Translations under genes and position numbers: made by a program
Assembly: GCA_964017045.1 (NCBI GenBank)
Contig: OZ024795.1
Span: 51,384,850 to 51,448,849, forward strand
Reading direction: 5' to 3'
DNA: 64,000 nt
Source: Omphiscola glabra
Lineage: Eukaryota > Mollusca > Gastropoda > Lymnaeidae
The notes under the pieces: generated by a model
Database searches by the model: none
Told to the model about the DNA's origin: nothing
The model's input: the letters and a program-made list of their open reading frames with translations, nothing else
Part shown: one piece after another, positions 62,540 to 64,000 of the stretch
Position numbering within the stretch: position 1 is the stretch's first letter
Layout of the letters: each line of letters begins with the position of its first letter

Positions 62540-62990
62540 GAAAGCACAGTGTAGGGAACATTCGAAACTGGTAGGGCACTTTCCCCAGGTAAAAGGGAAC
62601 ATTCGAAACTGGTAGGACCTGTTCCCTGGGGGAAGGGAACATTCGAAACTGGTAGAGCACTTCCCCATGTGGAAGGGAACATTCGAAACTGGTAGGGCAC
62701 TTTCCTATGTGGAAGGGAACATTCGAAACTGGTAGGGCACTTTCCTAGGTGGCAAGGAACATTCGAAACTGGTAGGGCGTGTTCCCATGTGGAAGGCCCC
62801 CATTATCATGAGGTAGAGCACATTACCACGTGGAAGGACACATTCTGCGGAGAAATCGCACATTCCCGGATGGAAGGGCAGATTTACAGTGGGAGGGAAC
62901 ATTTCCGGGTGGAAGGGCACATTCCGAGGTGGATGGCCACGTTCTAACGAGGAAGCCCCCATTACCATGAAAAGACCCACATTCCCATTT
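62540..62990 (+). repeat. 40-bp array (GGGAACATTCGAAACTGGTA), 6 good and several decayed copies
   Basis: Regular to about 62775; after that only the GGAAGG.CACATTC core is recognisable. Confidence 0.92.
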
Positions 62991-63515
62991 ACAGATGTCC
63001 AACAACTCCTTCCACGTGATAAAATCACGTGACAGAATGAAAATAGCGGAGTCGCGAGTTTTTAGAATAATTGACAGAAACGTCACGTTGTTGTTTTTGT
63101 CTTGTTTGTTTGTTTGCTTGCTTGGCTGTTTGTTTGTTTGGTTGGTTGTTTGTTGCTGTTTTGTTTGTTTTAAATTAAAAATATTTTTTTAAAGCCAAAA
63201 CATTGAGTTCTAGAATTCGTAAACCTTCCAATAGATTACATATCTGATTACAGGGCTGATTACAGAGCTGATTACAGAGCCTAGCTTCGATAAACGACTT
63301 AGTTTTCCCGAATTTTTATTAACCCCCAAAGTTTTTCAAACTCTCGATTTACCTATGGGGAAATGTTATTCCATGCAAATATCTGAATGCATACGTAAGA
63401 GAAATGGGCCCTTTGTAGTGAAGGTTCATACTAATACTAATAATAGTAATAGGCAGCAAACTTTAAATGAATGTCAGTTTAATGAGCATGAATTGAATGA
63501 GCATAATTATATAAC
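62991..63515. other. Gene-free spacer
   Basis: (GTTT)n-like tract at about 63090-63170 and three GATTACAG repeats near 63245-63280. No gene. Confidence 0.5.
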
Positions 63516-64000
63516 ATGGATCCATTGGCTAACTTAGTTATAGGCTTAGAATTATGTATCCATTGGCTAACTTAGTTACAGGCTTAGAAAATTATGCATC
63601 CATTGGCTAACTTAGTTAGAGGCTTAGAGAATTATGCATCCATTGGCTAACTTAGTTAGAGGCTTAGAATTATGTATCCATTGGCTAACTTAGTTCGGGG
63701 CTTGGAATTATGTATCCATTGGCTAACTTAGTTCGAGAATTATGTATCCATTGGCTAACTTAGTTAAAGGCTTAGAGAATTATGCATCCATTGGCTAACT
63801 TAGTTCGGGGCTTAGAATTATGTATCCATTGGCTAACTTAGTTCAAGAATTATGTATCCATTGGCTAACTTAGTTAGAGGCTTATAGAATTATGCATCCA
63901 TTGGCTAACTTAGTTAGAGGCTTAGAATTATGTATCCATTGGCTAACTTAGTTCGGGGCTTAGAATTATTTATCCATTGGCTAACTTAGTTCGAGAATTA
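63516..64000 (+). repeat. Array of 29-40 bp units (TATCCATTGGCTAACTTAGT), runs off the window
   Basis: About 13 copies of a constant 24-bp core with variable spacers (AGAGGCTTAGA, CGGGGCTTAGA, CGAGA). Spacer types recur in the same order, so blocks of several units have been duplicated. Confidence 0.94.

Overview
The window is eukaryotic DNA from an invertebrate animal, most likely a gastropod mollusc. The evidence is spliced genes with GT-AG introns, an intronless metazoan-type kinase, LINEs, SINEs, hAT and piggyBac remnants, and minisatellites throughout. The mollusc assignment is an inference from the repeat style, including a SPIN-like hAT MITE of a family reported from a pond snail; no protein here is diagnostic of a phylum. 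There are no bacterial features and no CRISPR.

Layout: (1) 1-3060 holds a non-LTR retrotransposon ORF (endonuclease, reverse transcriptase, zinc-knuckle tail) broken by one frameshift and one stop. (2) 3.1-10.1 kb is repeats: SINE relic, a minisatellite in a dispersed repeat, a long inverted repeat, and 25 identical 34-bp units. (3) 10137-33821 is a complete five-exon MAD2 (MAD2L1) spindle-checkpoint gene on the + strand, reconstructed from phase-compatible exons as 200 aa. Its first intron is about 17.7 kb and hosts an almost intact, unclassified DDE-like DNA transposon with an 8-bp target-site duplication, a second related element, a tRNA-derived SINE, a CR1/L2-like LINE relic, a hAT transposase relic and a 17-copy minisatellite. 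(4) 34.1-35.2 kb is a degenerate piggyBac element with TTAA ends and a hAT MITE nested in it. (5) 35.2-55 kb is dominated by minisatellites, many exactly periodic, with MITEs, a GC-rich unidentified block, and a LINE insertion whose coding sequence has given rise to two tandem arrays. (6) 55.68-57.2 kb holds a convergent pair: an uncharacterised 93-aa charged ORF (+) and an SBK1-like Ser/Thr kinase (-), with abutting stop codons. (7) 58-64 kb is again arrays, including about 2.4 kb of a C-rich ~29-bp repeat open in all three + frames.

The confident host genes are MAD2L1 and the SBK-family kinase; the 93-aa ORF is plausible. They share no evident pathway. Most other long open frames are artefacts of tandem repeats. 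The most interesting features are the TAGGTAC-ended transposon, the SPIN-like MITE, a CDE/CHR-like cell-cycle element abutting the MAD2 start codon, and the LINE-borne minisatellites.
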